DNA of 64,000 nucleotides from AP-15 sp963762575 (GTDB lineage: Bacteria; Pseudomonadota; Alphaproteobacteria; ATCC43930; CGMCC-115725). This document shows, piece after piece, positions 56,762 through 64,000 of the stretch. Location of the stretch: positions 62,001 through 126,000 of the forward strand of contig CAVXLL010000001.1 in the NCBI GenBank assembly GCA_963762575.1. The letters are read 5' to 3'. The notes beneath the pieces were generated by a model. It had not been told where the DNA came from. It was given only the letters and a program-made list of their open reading frames with translations, and did not search any database. Within the stretch, counting starts at the first letter, position 1. Every line of letters begins with the position of its first letter. Both the position numbers and the translations under genes were made by a program.

Positions 56762-58343
56762 CGGTTGTTCTCTCTAGCATTTCCAGCTTCTCTGGGCCTG
56801 TCTCGACGTACCGAGCGCCTTCGATCGGACAAACGAGATCGGCGCTGAGCCGTGCCCCCGCCCGGCTCATCCAGCCAATCCTCCTTGCGGGATTGCCGAC
56901 CATCAACGCATAGGCCGGTACGTCGGAGACGACGACCGCCCCGGCGCCGATAAAGCAGTAGCTTCCTAGAATATGACCGCACACTATCGTCGCATTGGCG
57001 CCGATCGTCGCGCCACGTTTAACAAGCGTGCCTCGGAACTCGGACTTGCGTTCTATCTCCGCGCGCGGGTTGTTGACGTTGGTAAAGACGCAGGAAGGCC
57101 CACAAAAAACCCCATCTTCGAGCGTCACGCCCTCGTACAAACTTACATTGTTCTGGATCTTGCAGTTGTCGCCGACGACGACGTCGGGGCCAATGACAAC
57201 GTTCTGACCAAGCGTGCAGTTTCTACCGACCGTGACGCGCGGAAGGATGTGGGCGAAGTGCCAGATACGGGTTCCGGGACCGATGTGCACCTCGTCGTCG
57301 ATGTATGCAAATTCATAAATCTGCACGGCGGGAAAGCGCCGCCCGGAAGTCGGGGCTCGCTCAATCGTCGTTGGCCTCGCCGCTTCGAGGCCGTCCTGCG
57401 CCCTTTGCAGGACCCTCAGCACGCGCATCCCCTCGCGGCCATCGGTGCGGGGTGTCTTGCGCGAAACCACGCAGTCGAGAAAATGACGGCATTCGAGGTT
57501 CAGCGGCTCTGCCGGCTCGATCGTGATCGGCACGCCCTCAGCCTTGCTCGGCTGCGGCATCCCGTTTCGCCATTCGATTTTATGGCGGAATACGGTCAGC
57601 TTACTGTCCCAAGGCAGGCCATCGTCAAAGACCGCCATCCCGGCATCGCCGACCGCAACCAGCTTTTGCTCTTTGTAAGGATGAAGCCAGGAGACGAAGA
57701 TATGCGCCCGCGTGCCGGTCGGAAACGCCAAATGCGTTACCGTAATATCGGCGACGACTTCGTGGAGATAGGCCGCGCCGACCACACTCACCTCGTTCGG
57801 CTCGGCGCCGACGAGCGTCAGAATCATGCTGATGTCGTGCGGCGCGAACGACCACAGGATGTTCTCCTCACGGCGAATCTTTCCGAGGTTCACCCGGTTG
57901 GAATAGACATACTGCAGACGCCCGAGCTCGCCCGCGTCGATCAGCTCCTTCAGTTTTACGAATGCGGTATGATATTGTAAGAGATGACCGACCATTAGGA
58001 TATGATTGCCCGCCTCGGCCGCACGGCACAGCTCCTCTGCCTCGGTGAGGTCGAGCGCCAGCGGCTTCTCGACAAAGACATCCTTTCCCGCGGCGAGTGC
58101 CTGGCGTGCCAATGTCGCGTGCAGAGCGGCGGGTGCGGCGATCGAAACCGCGGCGATCGCGCTATCTGCGAGGACTGCGTCCCACGAAAGAGCCCGGACA
58201 CCGCTTTCGGCCGCAAAACGGTCTGCGACGGCGCGGTCGGCATCAACCACCGCGGCCAGCGCCCCGAGCGAGGCGAGATTGCGGACAATGTTCTTTCCCC
58301 AGTATCCGCAGCCGACCATGGCGACCGCTGGCGTGTGCATCAT
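56754..58343 (-). CDS. Fused Gfo/Idh sugar-nucleotide dehydrogenase and hexapeptide N-acetyltransferase (WbpB-WbpD fusion)
   Basis: 529 residues holding two activities usually made by separate genes. Residues 1 to about 335 are a Gfo/Idh/MocA oxidoreductase: Rossmann loop VGCGYWGKNIVRN, EKPLALDLTEAEEL and the SFAPHDISMILTLVG region. Residues from about 345 to 500 form a left-handed beta-helix (IGPGTRIWHFAHILPRV, then CTLGQNVVIGPDVVVGDNC), with FTNVNNPRAEI and CGHILGSYCFIGAGAVV. In Pseudomonas WbpB oxidises C3 of UDP-GlcNAcA and WbpD acetylates the 3-amino group. The same order (dehydrogenase, aminotransferase, acetyltransferase) with a fusion would pass the intermediate within one chain. There is no WbpA (6-dehydrogenase) in the window. 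Confidence 0.85.
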   Translation of the reverse strand: MMHTPAVAMVGCGYWGKNIVRNLASLGALAAVVDADRAVADRFAAESGVRALSWDAVLADSAIAAVSIAAPAALHATLARQALAAGKDVFVEKPLALDLTEAEELCRAAEAGNHILMVGHLLQYHTAFVKLKELIDAGELGRLQYVYSNRVNLGKIRREENILWSFAPHDISMILTLVGAEPNEVSVVGAAYLHEVVADITVTHLAFPTGTRAHIFVSWLHPYKEQKLVAVGDAGMAVFDDGLPWDSKLTVFRHKIEWRNGMPQPSKAEGVPITIEPAEPLNLECRHFLDCVVSRKTPRTDGREGMRVLRVLQRAQDGLEAARPTTIERAPTSGRRFPAVQIYEFAYIDDEVHIGPGTRIWHFAHILPRVTVGRNCTLGQNVVIGPDVVVGDNCKIQNNVSLYEGVTLEDGVFCGPSCVFTNVNNPRAEIERKSEFRGTLVKRGATIGANATIVCGHILGSYCFIGAGAVVVSDVPAYALMVGNPARRIGWMSRAGARLSADLVCPIEGARYVETGPEKLEMLERTTDD

Positions 58344-58681
58344 CGGGATCGCGTCTGTCTGCTTCGGCTCGCATTGAGCGGCCGGCGTCGCCGTGTTGAG
58401 GTGCTGGATTGGGCCAGTCTCATCGGACCGGCGCCGGTTGAGCAGCGCTGCTCGGATTCCAATGGTTCGTGTTTCATCGTTGCTCCGATCGCCGCACCGC
58501 GAATTCTCGACGCCAGAGCTGTAATCGCGCCCGCCCTGTCGTAAAAGCCGACAACTCGCATGATACAGGTAATTTTATTACCAAAAATCTCTATTCGAGT
58601 GCCAGGGCGATCTGATTAACGCAAACTGAGGATTTTAACTTTCATTTGGGGCGGCAATCCGAACCGGATCTCGATCTCAAC
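58344..58681. other. Gene-free leader of the polysaccharide operon
   Basis: 338 bases between the fusion start and the methyltransferase end. It holds the GGTAAT/ATTACC dyad at 58568-58582 in an AT-rich patch. A short minus-strand frame (58340-58561) has no ribosome-binding site or familiar protein. No other feature was recognised; the promoter of the sugar genes is presumably here. Confidence 0.55.
58568..58582. promoter_or_regulatory. Inverted repeat in the polysaccharide operon leader
   Basis: GGTAAT-TTT-ATTACC is a perfect 6-bp dyad in an AT-rich patch about 225 bases before the fusion gene. It could be an operator for a dimeric regulator; no regulator gene is adjacent. Confidence 0.35.
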
Positions 58682-59535
58682 TCACCGAACGCGCCTGAAC
58701 ACCAGCTGGTGGCAGCCGTACGAACTGTTCTCGCGGATCTTGACCGGCTCGAAACCGTCGCGCCGGTAAAAAGCGGTGATTTCTTTGACAGACGCGTACT
58801 CGTAGGGATAGCCGCCGACCCAATCGACGACGTCGTGCAGCCAACTCATCCCACGCACGCTGGTAGCGCTGGTGAGCTCTCGAAAATAGGCCCTGAGCTC
58901 TCCCGAACGCGCAGAGGCAACTAGCGATCTCAGCTCCTGTGGCATCCAAACGTAAATTGCATAAAATGGACGGAGCATCCGCGGCAACGCGTTGTACCGG
59001 CGTTTCCGCTCCAGCCATCTCCGGCTGACTTCGCCACAATCGTTGTAGATGGCGATGAACAACAGCCCGCCACTCTTTACCATCGGTTTCACGTTGTCCA
59101 TCGCCTGCCACATTGCACCCGTGTGGTGCAAGACACCCAAGAGTAAACGATGTCGAATTGGCCGAGCCGGGCGAGATACTGTGTGTCGAGCACCGAACCT
59201 TGCTCGATCATCCAAGAAGGGTCGTCCGCCAGGTAGCGCCGCCGCAGCTCCTCGGTACAGGCGACGCTCTGACCGTCATAATCGAATGAGGTAACCGTGG
59301 CGCCAAGGCGGCGGGCGGCGAGCGAAGAGAGGCCCGAGCCGCTCCCGATATCCAAAAAGGTTTTGCCGGCGAGCGATTGTTCTCCAAGAAATTCTATTAA
59401 ATTTTTCTCTGCCTCGGTTATCCGGGCCTCGTTCAATCGTTTCAAGAAACTCGCCCAGTTCCGGCCAAACCGAAAGCGCCTGCCTGCGGTTACCTCGCGC
59501 TCATGCTGCGTAGCAACGTTATTAACGGCCGACAT
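58682..59535 (-). CDS. SAM-dependent methyltransferase, frameshift at a C3 run near 59137
   Basis: About 284 residues after correction. Class I methyltransferase: AdoMet motif FLDIGSGSGLSSLAARRLGA (about 60-79) and the acidic VTSFDYDGQSVA; the second half has VKPMVKSGGLLFIAIYND. The two halves are in different frames; one more G in the run at 59136-59138 (minus strand) gives FDIVYSWGVLHHTGAMW and joins them. It was probably lost in a homopolymer during sequencing. Found at the end of a glycan cluster, it may O-methylate a sugar, but the substrate is unproven. ATG 59535. Confidence 0.82.
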
Positions 59536-59564
59536 GCCGGTTTCACCCGTTCCTGGTCTCTGCC

Positions 59565-59864
59565 TCAGCCAGCCACGTAACGCCGCTCGCCGGTAACTGG
59601 CTGGTAAAACACTGTGACCATTTTACCGCTCTCCGGGTCGATAAAGCGCTCGTTTGTCGCTACCCAGTCTGTGCCCGGTGGACGGCCCGTCACCGGCTTG
59701 TATCGCCAGCGTTCGACGGCGAGGCCAAACAATAACACCAGTCCCGGAATGGCGAGACGCAAGGTTACGCCCAAAGTGCAGCCGGAGATCGCCGACCACC
59801 CCGCTACAGCCAGCAGCATGCCGCAAACGGCGAATAGCGCGACGCGTAGCATCGACCGGCTCAC
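59565..59864 (-). CDS. Small membrane protein
   Basis: About 99 residues. Two hydrophobic helices (VALFAVCGMLLAVAGWSAISG and LRLAIPGLVLLFGLAVER) are followed by a soluble tail with DWVATNERFIDPESGKMVTVFYQPVTGERRYV. Function unknown. Starts are ambiguous: GTG 59864 overlaps the YbjQ-like stop by four bases, and ATG 59852 also fits. Coupling to the YbjQ-like gene is the main support. Confidence 0.6.
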   Translation of the reverse strand: MSRSMLRVALFAVCGMLLAVAGWSAISGCTLGVTLRLAIPGLVLLFGLAVERWRYKPVTGRPPGTDWVATNERFIDPESGKMVTVFYQPVTGERRYVAG

Positions 59865-60188
59865 GCCGGTTCGCGCTCGATGACGGCCGCCGTGCCGTAG
59901 GCGACGATTTCGCTCATCGTCTGGCCGATTTCGGCGGAATCGAACCGCATCATCAGCACCGCGTTGGCGCCCATCGCGGTGGCGTTTCGCACCAGCCGGT
60001 CGACCGCATGCCGCCGCGCCTCTTCGAGCAGCTGGGTATATTCGTCGATTTCGCCGCCGACGATCGAGCGCAACCCCGGCCATGATGTTTCCGCCGAGCC
60101 CGCGGCTGCGCACCACCACCCCAAAGCATTGACCCTTGACATCCGTTACCCGGTGACCCGCGACATTTTCCGTCGTAACTACGAGCAT
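59861..60188 (-). CDS. YbjQ/UPF0145-family protein, frameshift at a C4 run near 60075
   Basis: About 108 residues after correction, normal for the family. Pentameric small protein of unconfirmed role (sometimes called heavy-metal-binding). Marks are VTTENVAGHRVTDVKGQCFGVVVRS and GGEIDEYTQLLEEARRHAVDRL, with MGANAVLMMRFDS at the end. Reading the GGGG at 60074-60077 (minus strand) as GGG joins MAG to LRSIVGGEI. ATG 60188 has GGAGAGG close upstream. Confidence 0.8.
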
Positions 60189-60303
60189 TGTCCTCTCCAA
60201 CTCGGCGAACCGCTCCGAGCTTAGTCGAAATTTGCAGCCGGTCACCCGAATGCTGCCGCAATGCAACTAATAAGTCTCCCTTATGATCCTAATTGCTTAC
60301 TAA

Positions 60304-60319
60304 ATTGCAACCCTGCAAT
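60304..60319. promoter_or_regulatory. Inverted repeat before the hydrolase/monooxygenase/MFS operon
   Basis: ATTGCA-ACCC-TGCAAT, a perfect 6-bp dyad, lies 75 bases before ATG 60394. It may be an operator for an unseen regulator of the downstream three-gene operon. Confidence 0.4.
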
Positions 60320-60393
60320 GAGCAAACGGTTGGTTGCGGCGGCCGGTGACGTGGCGCTAGGCTAGAGTTCGGCGAAGAGGGAGAGGGAAGGCG

Positions 60394-61179
60394 ATGGCGG
60401 CGGGCAAGGACTGGAGCGAGTCGGTCGTCGAGGTAGCCGGGGCGAAGCTGCATGTGGCGCGCGCCGGCAGCGGGCGCCCGGTCGTGGTGCTGCATCACGA
60501 TATCGGCAGTCCAGATCGGCTCCCGTTTTATGACGAGTTGGCCAGCCATTTCGATGTCCTGGTCCCGCACCATCCGGGCTATGGGAAGTCGGAGCGGCCG
60601 CAATGGCTGCGCAATGTGCGCGACGTCGCGGTGATCTATCAGTGGCTTTTGTCCGATCTCGCTGTCGAGCGTTCCTCGTTGATCGGGCTCGGTTTTGGCG
60701 GATGGATCGCGGCCGAGATGGCGACGATGGCGCCGCGCGAATTCCACCGGCTGGTCCTGGTCGGAGCGATGGGCCTGAAGCCGCCCGACGGCGATATCTT
60801 CGACCAGGCGATCGTCAGCTATCTCGACTACGCCCGCGCCGGGTTTCACGACCAGGAGGCGTTCGCGAGGGTTTATGGCGATGTGTCGACGGACCAGCTG
60901 GTCGAATGGGATCTGTGCCGCGAGATGAGCTTCCGGATCGCCTGGAAGCCGTACATGTATAATCAGAGCTTGCCCCATCTGCTGGGCGGCGTGCGCGCTC
61001 CGGCGCTCGTCGTCTGGGGTGACGACGACAAGATCGTGCCGCGCAGCGCAGGCGAGCGTTACGCCGCGTTGCTCCCGAAGGGGCGGTTCGAGGTTGTGCG
61101 CTCTTCCGGGCATTGCGTCGAGATGGAGCAGCCGGATCAGCTCGCGCGCCTCGTCCGGACATTCGTCGAGGAAAACTAA
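60394..61179 (+). CDS. Alpha/beta-hydrolase with the nucleophile replaced by Gly
   Basis: 261 residues. The fold is clear (LHHDIGSPDRLPFYDELA, VLVPHHPGYGKSERP), and the acid (VVWGDDDKIVP) and His (SSGHCVEMEQPD) are present. The elbow reads GLGFGGW where the family has GxSxGG, so the nucleophile position is Gly100 (codon GGT). Ordinary ester or C-C hydrolysis would therefore not work. First gene of an operon with an LLM monooxygenase and an MFS transporter; a binding or non-nucleophile reaction is possible. GAGGGAGAGGGAAGG precedes the ATG. Confidence 0.85.
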   Translation: MAAGKDWSESVVEVAGAKLHVARAGSGRPVVVLHHDIGSPDRLPFYDELASHFDVLVPHHPGYGKSERPQWLRNVRDVAVIYQWLLSDLAVERSSLIGLGFGGWIAAEMATMAPREFHRLVLVGAMGLKPPDGDIFDQAIVSYLDYARAGFHDQEAFARVYGDVSTDQLVEWDLCREMSFRIAWKPYMYNQSLPHLLGGVRAPALVVWGDDDKIVPRSAGERYAALLPKGRFEVVRSSGHCVEMEQPDQLARLVRTFVEEN

Positions 61180-61216
61180 AGAAGCCGCCGGGGCGCTCTC
61201 GGCCAAGGAGGAAGCC

Positions 61217-62459
61217 ATGTTTGTCATGTACTTCACAGAGCAGCCGATGTCGACCTATCCGGCCGATATCGGGCTTGAAGTCGGCCATACCGCGCTGATG
61301 TTCTCGAACAAGCATTTCGATCCGGTCGCCGGCAGCCGGCTCTATAACGAATATCTTGAGCATTACATCTACGCCGAGGAGCAGGGCGTCGAAGGCTTCA
61401 TGCTCAACGAGCACCACAACGCGCCGTTCTGCATGCAGGCGAAATGCAACATCTTTGCCTCGATCCTCGCAGCGGTGACCAAAAAGGCGAAGATCGTCTT
61501 GCTCGGCAATCCGCTGCCCTTGGCCGAGAACCCGGTCAGGCTCGCCGAGGAATTGTCGATGATCGACATGATCTCGAAGGGCCGCCTGGTTCCCGGCATC
61601 GTGCGCGGCGGTGGCCAGGAGTCGCTCGCCGCCGGCGTCAACCCGGCCTACAACCGCGAGCGCTTCCAAGAGGCGCATGATCTGATCGTCGCCGCCTGGA
61701 CGCGCGAGGGGCCGTTCCGCTGGGAGGGCACGCATTACCAGCACCGCGTCGTCAACCCGTGGGCGGTGCCGTTGCAGAAGCCCTATCCGCGCATTTGGGT
61801 CCCCGGCGTCCTGAGCCAGGAGACGATCATCTGGGCGGCGCAGCAGCGCTATCCCTACATCGCGCTCAACACCTCGATCGAGGCGACCAAGAAAATCTGG
61901 GAGCTGTACGACAAGGTCGCGCTCGAGACCGGCTACGAGGCGGGTCCGGAGAACCGCGGCTATCTGCAGCAGGTGCATGTCTCCGACAGCGAGGAAAAGG
62001 CCGAGAAGAACGCCCGCCAGTTCCTGTGGATGCAGGGCGAGTTCACCGGTCTCGCGCACCCGGTGTGGTCGAACCCGTCGGGCTACTTCTCGCCGACGCT
62101 GCGCCGCAACTTCGTCGAGTTCGCGGTCGGGCGCGCCGAGAACCCGCGCGGGCGCCCGACTTTTGACCAGCAGGTTGCCGACGGGCGCGTCTTCTTCGGC
62201 ACGCCAAAGACGGTCATCCCCAAATTGCGCCGCGTGCTCGAAGAGACCCGGCCGAGCATTTACGGCATCTGGGGCAATGACGGCACGGTCAGCAACGAAG
62301 ATGCGCGGACCTGCATCCGCCTGTTGGGCCAGGAGGTCATGCCGGCGATGCGTGAGATCGGCAAAGGAATTGGGCCTCAAAGACCCGTTCGAAACCAACG
62401 CGCCGGTGCATCTGCGCTACTCCACCGATCTCAAGCAGATGCCGCAGGCTGCGGAATAG
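61217..62459 (+). CDS. LLM-class flavin-dependent monooxygenase, frameshift near 62365
   Basis: About 413 residues after correction; FMN-dependent luciferase-like monooxygenase. Marks are GVEGFMLNEHHNAPFCMQAKCNI, SKGRLVPGIVRGGGQES and QKPYPRIWVPGVLSQET. A surplus G at 62365-62366 breaks the frame near the end; the natural C terminus (GLKDPFETNAPVHLRYSTDL...) follows in the next frame to TAG at 62459. AAGGAGG precedes ATG 61217. It lies between the Gly-nucleophile hydrolase and the MFS gene, in one operon, as expected for import and oxidation of one compound. Confidence 0.88.
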
Positions 62460-62517
62460 AGCCGGGGGCCGGCGGTTCAGCCTTGGCTGAACCTTTGTCA
62501 GGGAGGACACATCGACG

Positions 62518-63795
62518 ATGAGGACAGCCGTCGGGATCACCGCGGGCTCAATTCCCTGGTGGAAGGAGCCGACCAAAGACCAGTGGTACGCCTGGGTGGC
62601 CTCGTGGCTCGGCTGGACGCTCGATGCGTTCGACTTCACGATGTTCCTGCTGATCATGGTGCCGATCTCGCAGGAATTCGGCGTGCCCTTGACCGAGGTC
62701 GCATTTTTGCTGAGCGTGACCTTGTGGCTGCGGCTGGTCGGCGCGGTCGGCTCGGGATGGCTGGCCGACCGGATCGGCCGCAAGACGCCGCTGATGATCT
62801 CGATCCTGTGGTATTCGATCTGCAATTTCATCTGCGGTTTCTCGCCGGCGTTTTGGTTTCTCTTTCTGTTTCGGGCATTATTGGGCATCGGGATGGGCGC
62901 CGAATGGCCGGCCGGCGCGGCTCTGGCGATGGAATCCTGGCCGGCGCGCTCCCGGGGGTTCATGAGCGGGCTGCTGCAGGGCTCGTGGAGCCTCGGGTTC
63001 CTTTTGGCAAGCCTGATCTATGGGCTGATGTTCAACGCAATCGGCTGGCGCGGGCTCCTGATGATCGGGGTCCTCCCGGCCCTTTCGGTCGTCTATGTCC
63101 GGTTCTTCGTCAAGGAGCCGCCAGTGTGGCAGGAAAACCGCCGCCGCCAGCGCGCCGAGAAACGAGAGGTGCACATTCCGCTGTTCAACATCTTCAAACC
63201 CGGCTTGCTCGGCAACACGTTGACGGCGTGCTGGTGGATGGCGAGCAGCTTCCTCGTCTACTATTCGATCAATGCGTTGTTCGCGACCCACCTGCAGAAA
63301 GACCTGAACTTGAGCCCGGCGATGGTCGCGACCCCGGTTGCGCTGGCGAACCTCGCGGCGTTTTTGGCGCAGGGCTTCTGGGGCTGGTTCGCCGATCGCT
63401 TCGGCCGGCGCTGGTCGATGATCATTCCCGCGGCGATTGCGATCATTGTCGCCCCGCTCTATCTGCTTACCGCCGACTTCACCTGGATCGCCATCGGCTT
63501 CGTGCTGCAAGGCTTCTTCGGTCAGGCAATCTATGGCCAAAACCCCGCCTACCTTTCGGAGCGCTTCCCGACCGAAGTGCGCGCGACCGCGAGCGCCTTC
63601 TGCTATCACCAAGGGGCGATATTCGGCGGCTTTGTCCCGCTGGTGCTGACCTGGTTCGCCAGCCATTACGGTCTCGGCTTCGCGGTCCCGATGCTGGTCG
63701 GCACCTGCGTCGGAGCGGCGAGCTTTGTCATTGCACTGCTGCTCGGCCCCGAGACCAAGGGAAAGGTCCTCCTCCCGGATCTCGTCGTGGCCTGA
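62518..63795 (+). CDS. MFS transporter (metabolite:H+ symporter type)
   Basis: 425 residues with about twelve transmembrane helices. The MFS loop GWLADRIGRKTP follows helix 2, and the second half has GWFADRFGRRW. The first helix, ASWLGWTLDAFDFTMFLLIMV, is the acidic-residue pattern of proton symporters of carboxylates, sugars or aromatic acids (NanT/JEN/aromatic-acid relatives). The substrate is not readable but should be that of the adjacent monooxygenase. GGGAGGAC precedes ATG 62518. Confidence 0.88.
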   Translation: MRTAVGITAGSIPWWKEPTKDQWYAWVASWLGWTLDAFDFTMFLLIMVPISQEFGVPLTEVAFLLSVTLWLRLVGAVGSGWLADRIGRKTPLMISILWYSICNFICGFSPAFWFLFLFRALLGIGMGAEWPAGAALAMESWPARSRGFMSGLLQGSWSLGFLLASLIYGLMFNAIGWRGLLMIGVLPALSVVYVRFFVKEPPVWQENRRRQRAEKREVHIPLFNIFKPGLLGNTLTACWWMASSFLVYYSINALFATHLQKDLNLSPAMVATPVALANLAAFLAQGFWGWFADRFGRRWSMIIPAAIAIIVAPLYLLTADFTWIAIGFVLQGFFGQAIYGQNPAYLSERFPTEVRATASAFCYHQGAIFGGFVPLVLTWFASHYGLGFAVPMLVGTCVGAASFVIALLLGPETKGKVLLPDLVVA

Positions 63796-63800
63796 ATACG

Positions 63801-64000
63801 ATGAACATGCGCCGCGCCGCTGGTTGGCTATGCACCGTCGTTACCCTCGCAACGGCGCTGCCGGTCGATGCGCAATCGCCCCCACCTTCTGCGAACCCGA
63901 CGAGCGCCTTCGACGGGAGATACGTCGGTGTTTCCGCGGAGAACACCAGTAGCGGCAACACCCTCGCCGGTGGACGCGCCCGCACTCAGGGCTATGCCGG
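63801..64000 (+). CDS. Start of a secreted protein, cut by the window
   Basis: Five bases after the MFS stop a frame opens with MNMRRAAGWLCTVVTLATA and a signal-peptide end at ALPVDAQ. The mature part begins SPPPSANPTSAFDGRYVGVSAEN and continues past the window edge. Secretion is likely; family not identifiable from about 66 residues. Confidence 0.6.
   Translation, partial: MNMRRAAGWLCTVVTLATALPVDAQSPPPSANPTSAFDGRYVGVSAENTSSGNTLAGGRARTQGYA

Overview
The window reads as one chromosomal stretch of a GC-rich, metabolically versatile alphaproteobacterium, probably soil- or plant-associated (Rhizobiales or Rhodospirillales side). The evidence is the hrcA-grpE-dnaK-dnaJ heat-shock block, ruvX divergent from gatC-gatA-gatB, a PII-uridylyltransferase gene (glnD), short-overlap operons (ATGA/GTGA), and intergenic inverted repeats of the CATTGCGAG...CTCGCAATG and CATTCCGGG...CCGGAATG types common in that class. 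No rRNA, tRNA or CRISPR array was seen.

Layout. 1-5.4 kb: tail of a class III aminotransferase, an SDR-like protein, and a three-gene xanthine-dehydrogenase/CO-dehydrogenase-type molybdenum hydroxylase operon (FAD, 2Fe-2S and Mo subunits). 5.5-8.3 kb: a visibly less GC-rich two-gene cassette (a uracil-DNA-glycosylase-like protein and an unrecognised protein with an FWGEWE motif) lying between the 3' end of the Mo subunit gene and a second, degenerate copy of that same 3' end. 8.4-9.1 kb: a vapBC toxin-antitoxin pair with a recognisable promoter and operator. 9.2-30.5 kb: tsaC/sua5 and a catabolic region: a luciferase-like monooxygenase, a Rieske dioxygenase (alpha and beta), an Fe-S oxidoreductase, an acyl-CoA dehydrogenase, an XRE regulator near a 2OG-oxygenase/DUF6065 pair, an HpcH/HpaI aldolase, a medium-chain reductase, a second Mo-hydroxylase large subunit, an acyltransferase, an Asp-box propeller protein, a dienelactone-hydrolase-like fusion, an aminotransferase and a TauD dioxygenase. 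30.6-37.1 kb: clpB, ruvX, gatCAB. 37.2-41.3 kb: a HARE-HTH/GIY-YIG nuclease gene, a ferritin-like protein, a decayed aldolase and a hydrolase. 41.4-49.2 kb: glnD, then dnaJ, dnaK, grpE and hrcA on the opposite strand. 50.3-59.5 kb: a surface-polysaccharide cluster on the minus strand, with enzymes expected to make a diacetamido-dideoxy-uronic acid sugar nucleotide (dehydrogenase/N-acetyltransferase fusion, aminotransferase, 2-epimerase), a glycosyltransferase, a deacetylase and an O-antigen/O-glycosylation ligase. 60.4-64 kb: an alpha/beta-hydrolase, LLM monooxygenase and MFS transporter operon, and the start of a secreted protein.

Two themes recur. First, about ten genes carry one small frameshift and are otherwise intact, several at G/C homopolymers and including the conserved gene glnD. 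This looks like uncorrected sequencing or assembly error more than decay, except for the aldolase at 39.2-40.0 kb and the Mo-subunit remnant at 7.6-8.3 kb, which carry many lesions. Second, three enzyme-like proteins (SDR, dienelactone hydrolase, alpha/beta hydrolase) lack the catalytic residues that define their folds. The best candidate for an undescribed system is the 5.5-7.6 kb cassette.
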